In this document: positions 6,188-7,359 of the stretch, one piece after another
Layout of the letters: each line of letters starts with the position of its first letter
Numbering within the stretch: position 1 is the first letter of the stretch
Source: Solirubrobacterales bacterium
GTDB taxonomy: Bacteria > Actinomycetota > Thermoleophilia > Solirubrobacterales > Solirubrobacteraceae
DNA: 7,359 nucleotides
Direction: 5' to 3'
NCBI GenBank assembly: GCA_013813955.1
Contig: JACCQW010000389.1
Coordinates: 1-7,359, forward strand
Position numbers and translations under genes: made by a program
The notes under the pieces: generated by a model
What the model was told of the DNA's origin: nothing
Seen by the model: the letters and a program-made list of their open reading frames with translations, nothing else
Database searches by the model: none

Positions 6188-6460
6188 TCAGCCGCGCGGC
6201 TGGCTCACGGCATCGTCGCGCTGCTGCTCGGAGGCCGAGCGATCGCTCGCGGTCTCCTCGTCGCGGGGCGCGGCGATCGCCGAGGGCTCATCGCGCGTCT
6301 CGTCATCATCGTCCTTGGAGCCTCCGGTGATCGACTCCTTGAACTCGCGCATCCCGGAGCCGAGCGAACGGCCGAGCCCGGGCAGGCGCTTGGGGCCGAA
6401 GACGACCAGGACGATCACGAGGACGATGGCGAGTTCGAGCGGACCGATGCCGCCGGGCAT
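6188..6460 (-). CDS. tatA: Sec-independent (twin-arginine) protein translocase subunit TatA
   Basis: A 90-residue TatA. GPLELAIVLVIVLVVFGPKRLPGLGRSLG at 6-34 shows the whole family core in brief: a short membrane helix at 7-20, the FGPKRLP hinge at 21-27 and an amphipathic helix running to about 44 (MREFKESI). The remaining tail (47-90) is acidic, charged and presumably disordered. TatA oligomers form the transport path recruited by TatC with its substrate. The start is secured by GAGGAG five bases before the ATG. tatC begins 28 bases downstream, so the two are co-transcribed. No separate TatB-like gene is seen here, so this TatA may serve both roles as in minimal TatAC systems, or tatB may lie elsewhere. 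Confidence 0.95.
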   Translation of the reverse strand: MPGGIGPLELAIVLVIVLVVFGPKRLPGLGRSLGSGMREFKESITGGSKDDDDETRDEPSAIAAPRDEETASDRSASEQQRDDAVSQPRG

Positions 6461-6465
6461 GTGGA

Positions 6466-6471
6466 CTCCTC
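6466..6471 (-). promoter_or_regulatory. Shine-Dalgarno for tatA
   Basis: GAGGAG on the minus strand, five bases before the ATG at 6460. It is one of the strongest ribosome-binding sites in the window and fixes the tatA start. Confidence 0.75.
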
Positions 6472-6487
6472 AGTTCGGGTGCTGCAC

Positions 6488-6493
6488 AGGGTA
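6488..6493 (-). promoter_or_regulatory. Candidate -10 box of the tatA operon
   Basis: TACCCT on the minus strand matches TANNNT and would start transcription near 6481, leaving a leader of about 20 bases that contains the tatA Shine-Dalgarno. The position normally taken by the -35 spacer is filled by the 16-base palindrome. No good -35 hexamer is seen. Confidence 0.4.
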
Positions 6494-6509
6494 CCGCGGA
6501 CGTCCGCGG
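6494..6509. repeat. Perfect 16-base palindrome, possible operator
   Basis: CCGCGGACGTCCGCGG reads identically on both strands and lies between the divergent tatA and zinc-ribbon genes, directly against the candidate tatA -10 box. It is not followed by a T tract, so a terminator is unlikely. A repressor or MerR-like activator site would fit this placement, but high GC makes palindromes commoner. Confidence 0.4.
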
Positions 6510-6514
6510 GAGCC

Positions 6515-6520
6515 AGGAGG
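6515..6520 (+). promoter_or_regulatory. Strong Shine-Dalgarno-like site lacking a matching in-frame start
   Basis: AGGAGG lies upstream of the zinc-ribbon gene and directly abuts an ATG (6521) that is in a different frame from that gene. It may be the true ribosome-binding site of a gene whose start codon is out of frame in this sequence, or a chance purine run. Confidence 0.4.
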
Positions 6521-6575
6521 ATGAGAGTCAGACAAGCAGTTCAAGTTCCTGGTCGCGACGTCCGATGAGTTGGTC

Positions 6576-6998
6576 ATGAACGAGTTCGGATTCAGCCCCC
6601 AGCCGGATCACACCCGCCAGGCGCGCCACATCGTCCTCCCGTCGGGGAGGACGATCGAGGTCGTCTCCTTCGAGGAGACCGCCGAGGAGACCGCCGCCCA
6701 CCCCGCGGCCCCCCTGCATGTCTGCCCGGAGTGCCGCTGCGAGCTCGCCTATCCCACCCACTGGGAGGAGGAGGGGGACACGCATTGGCAGGTCTCCCGC
6801 CGCTGCCCCGGCTGTGAGTGGACCGGGTCGGGCCTGTACGAGCAGGAGGCCGTGGAGCGGTTCGACGAGGAGCTCGACCGCGGGACCGAGGCCGTCATGC
6901 GCGACCTGCGCCAGCTCGCACGGGCCAACATGGAGGACGACATCGAGCGCTTCACATGCGCGCTGCAGGGCGGGCACCTGCTGCCCGAGGATTTCTAG
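6576..6998 (+). CDS. Small zinc-ribbon protein, function unknown
   Basis: 140 residues from ATG 6576. Two Cys pairs, Cys50-x2-Cys53 and Cys77-x2-Cys80, with His48 and Cys55 nearby and 23 residues between pairs, suggest a single zinc ribbon. The C-terminal half (84-140) is acidic and helical, with FDEELDRG at 96-103 and ANMEDDIERF at 117-126, ending HLLPEDF. It is probably cytosolic, with no signal peptide. The start is doubtful: TTG at 6570 is also in frame, only a weak GATGAG precedes the ATG, and the same frame stays open and codon-biased back to 6525, just after a TGA at 6522. The true N-terminus may be 16 or more residues longer. Similar uncharacterised proteins appear to occur in Thermoleophilia; no function can be given. 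Confidence 0.75.
   Translation: MNEFGFSPQPDHTRQARHIVLPSGRTIEVVSFEETAEETAAHPAAPLHVCPECRCELAYPTHWEEEGDTHWQVSRRCPGCEWTGSGLYEQEAVERFDEELDRGTEAVMRDLRQLARANMEDDIERFTCALQGGHLLPEDF
6672..6695 (+). repeat. Perfect tandem duplication of a 12-base unit
   Basis: GAGGAGACCGCC occurs twice in succession within the zinc-ribbon gene and encodes EETA-EETA at residues 33-40. Identity at every base, including third positions, suggests a recent slippage duplication in a linker region. Confidence 0.7.
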
Positions 6999-7022
6999 CA
7001 CGGCGCCCACGGCGCTGGCATC

Positions 7023-7047
7023 CGGCCGCGCCCTGACATCGCGGCCG
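7023..7047. terminator. Hairpin between convergent genes, possible bidirectional terminator
   Basis: CGGCCGCG and CGCGGCCG form a perfect 8-base stem with a 9-base loop, 24 bases after the zinc-ribbon stop and 18 bases beyond the stop of the convergent polyprenyl synthase gene. No T tract follows on either strand, so it is not a classical intrinsic terminator; T-less hairpins at convergent ends are proposed terminators in actinobacteria. Confidence 0.45.
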
Positions 7048-7065
7048 TCGCCCGGCCCGGCGTGA

Positions 7066-7359
7066 CTACGCGTAGCGGTCGACGACGGAGTCCGCAACGA
7101 GGTCCAGCGCCCGGTGCTGGCTCGCGGCCAGGTCCATCGTCCCCAGCAGCTCCTTGGCGTCGACCACCATCGCGAGCGCCCGCGCCCGCGCCCGCGCCAG
7201 CGCGCCTGTCGCGCCGATGCGATCGCACAGCGCGGCGGCCTGCTCAGGGGTGACGACCGCGCGCAGGTCGACCGCGGCCAGCTCGGCGTCGCGCTCGCGC
7301 GCAAGGATCAGCGGCAGCGTGACCGTCCCGTCGAGCAGGTCGGTGCCGCGGTGCTTACC
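7066..7359 (-). CDS. Polyprenyl diphosphate synthase, partial (C-terminal 97 residues)
   Basis: The minus strand is open from the window edge to a TAG at 7068..7066. The visible start GKHRGTDLLDGTVTLPLILA (residues 1-20 of the fragment) is the post-catalytic GKxxGxDLxxGxxTLP motif of trans-polyprenyl diphosphate synthases such as IspB, which extend isoprenoid diphosphates for quinone side chains. The last 70 residues are helical, ending in a helix with SVVDRYA, as in the family. Both DDxxD-type aspartate motifs lie upstream and outside the window. Product length (heptaprenyl, octaprenyl or other) cannot be read from this end. It converges on the zinc-ribbon gene across a 67-base gap. A helix contains an unusual (Ala-Arg) run at about 55-60. 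Confidence 0.88.
   Translation of the reverse strand, partial: GKHRGTDLLDGTVTLPLILARERDAELAAVDLRAVVTPEQAAALCDRIGATGALARARARALAMVVDAKELLGTMDLAASQHRALDLVADSVVDRYA
7176..7199. repeat. Short tandem hexamer run (about 4 x GCGCCC)
   Basis: Three exact GCGCCC units and a fourth differing in its last base lie inside the polyprenyl synthase gene, encoding an alternating Ala-Arg stretch on the minus strand. It is a low-complexity slippage-prone run in a surface helix. Confidence 0.6.

Noticed and set aside
4849..6330. 493-residue plus-strand open frame across tatC and tatA
   Set aside because: Arg/His/Gln-rich composition with no domain features, antisense to clear tatC and tatA genes.
6188..6460. 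tatB instead of tatA
   Set aside because: The short tail and FGPKRLP hinge fit TatA better; TatB usually has a longer amphipathic helix and tail. No second Tat helix protein is present.
6521..6568. 15-codon ORF after AGGAGG as a regulatory leader peptide
   Set aside because: The Shine-Dalgarno abuts the ATG with no spacer and only 5 of 15 third positions are G/C, so it is not codon-biased; the other frame carries the coding signal.
6663..6679. 7-base hairpin with TCG loop as a regulatory RNA structure
   Set aside because: It lies inside the zinc-ribbon coding region, overlaps the tandem duplication and is explained by Glu/Ser codon choice.
6528..7304. 258-residue minus-strand open frame across the zinc-ribbon gene and the right edge
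   Set aside because: It runs out of frame with the recognisable polyprenyl synthase motif and opposite the zinc-ribbon Cys pairs.

Overview
The window is very GC-rich and almost entirely coding, with strong G/C preference at third codon positions, short or overlapping gene junctions, and TANNNT -10 boxes placed directly in front of ATG codons (leaderless transcripts). This fits a high-GC actinobacterium. The TatA-TatC pair, the Tat-linked repeat protein and the zinc-ribbon protein look most like the Thermoleophilia/Solirubrobacterales branch; that placement is inference from general resemblance, not a database result. No transposase, integrase, CRISPR array or rRNA was seen.

Left region (1-2634, minus strand): a compact unit read right to left. 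It has a fold-type IV PLP aminotransferase, a non-hydrolysing UDP-GlcNAc 2-epimerase whose C-terminal motifs look WbpI-like, a left-handed beta-helix N-acetyltransferase resembling the WbpD/WlbB group, and the first 25 codons of another gene that runs off the window. The first junction is a 4-base GTGA overlap, the second an 11-base gap, the third a 10-base overlap, so one transcript is likely. The epimerase and acetyltransferase point to nucleotide-sugar/polysaccharide biosynthesis; the aminotransferase's part in it is unclear.

Centre (2635-4243): an 83-base divergent promoter region leads rightward to two ATGA-overlapping genes for deviant-Walker-A (MinD/ParA/CooC-type) ATPases. The first keeps a CooC-like metal-binding Cys cluster (Cys-Met-Cys-Cys). 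The second keeps both Walker A lysines but lacks the cysteines and has an extra N-terminal segment. No CO dehydrogenase or other nickel enzyme is visible, so their client is unknown. This pair is the best candidate for an undescribed system.

Right-centre (4266-6460, minus strand): tatA, tatC (with a very large extra loop between the first two membrane helices), a membrane-anchored TPR-like protein that overlaps tatC by one base, and then a tRNA-Lys(CUU) 16 bases further on. This looks like a Tat export operon with a tRNA at its tail. No tatB is present.

Right edge (6461-7359): a divergent intergenic region with a perfect 16-base palindrome next to the tatA -10 box, a rightward zinc-ribbon protein gene whose reading frame continues upstream of any usable start codon, a convergent hairpin, and the C-terminal 97 residues of a polyprenyl diphosphate synthase on the minus strand. 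No gene-free stretch exceeds 300 bases.
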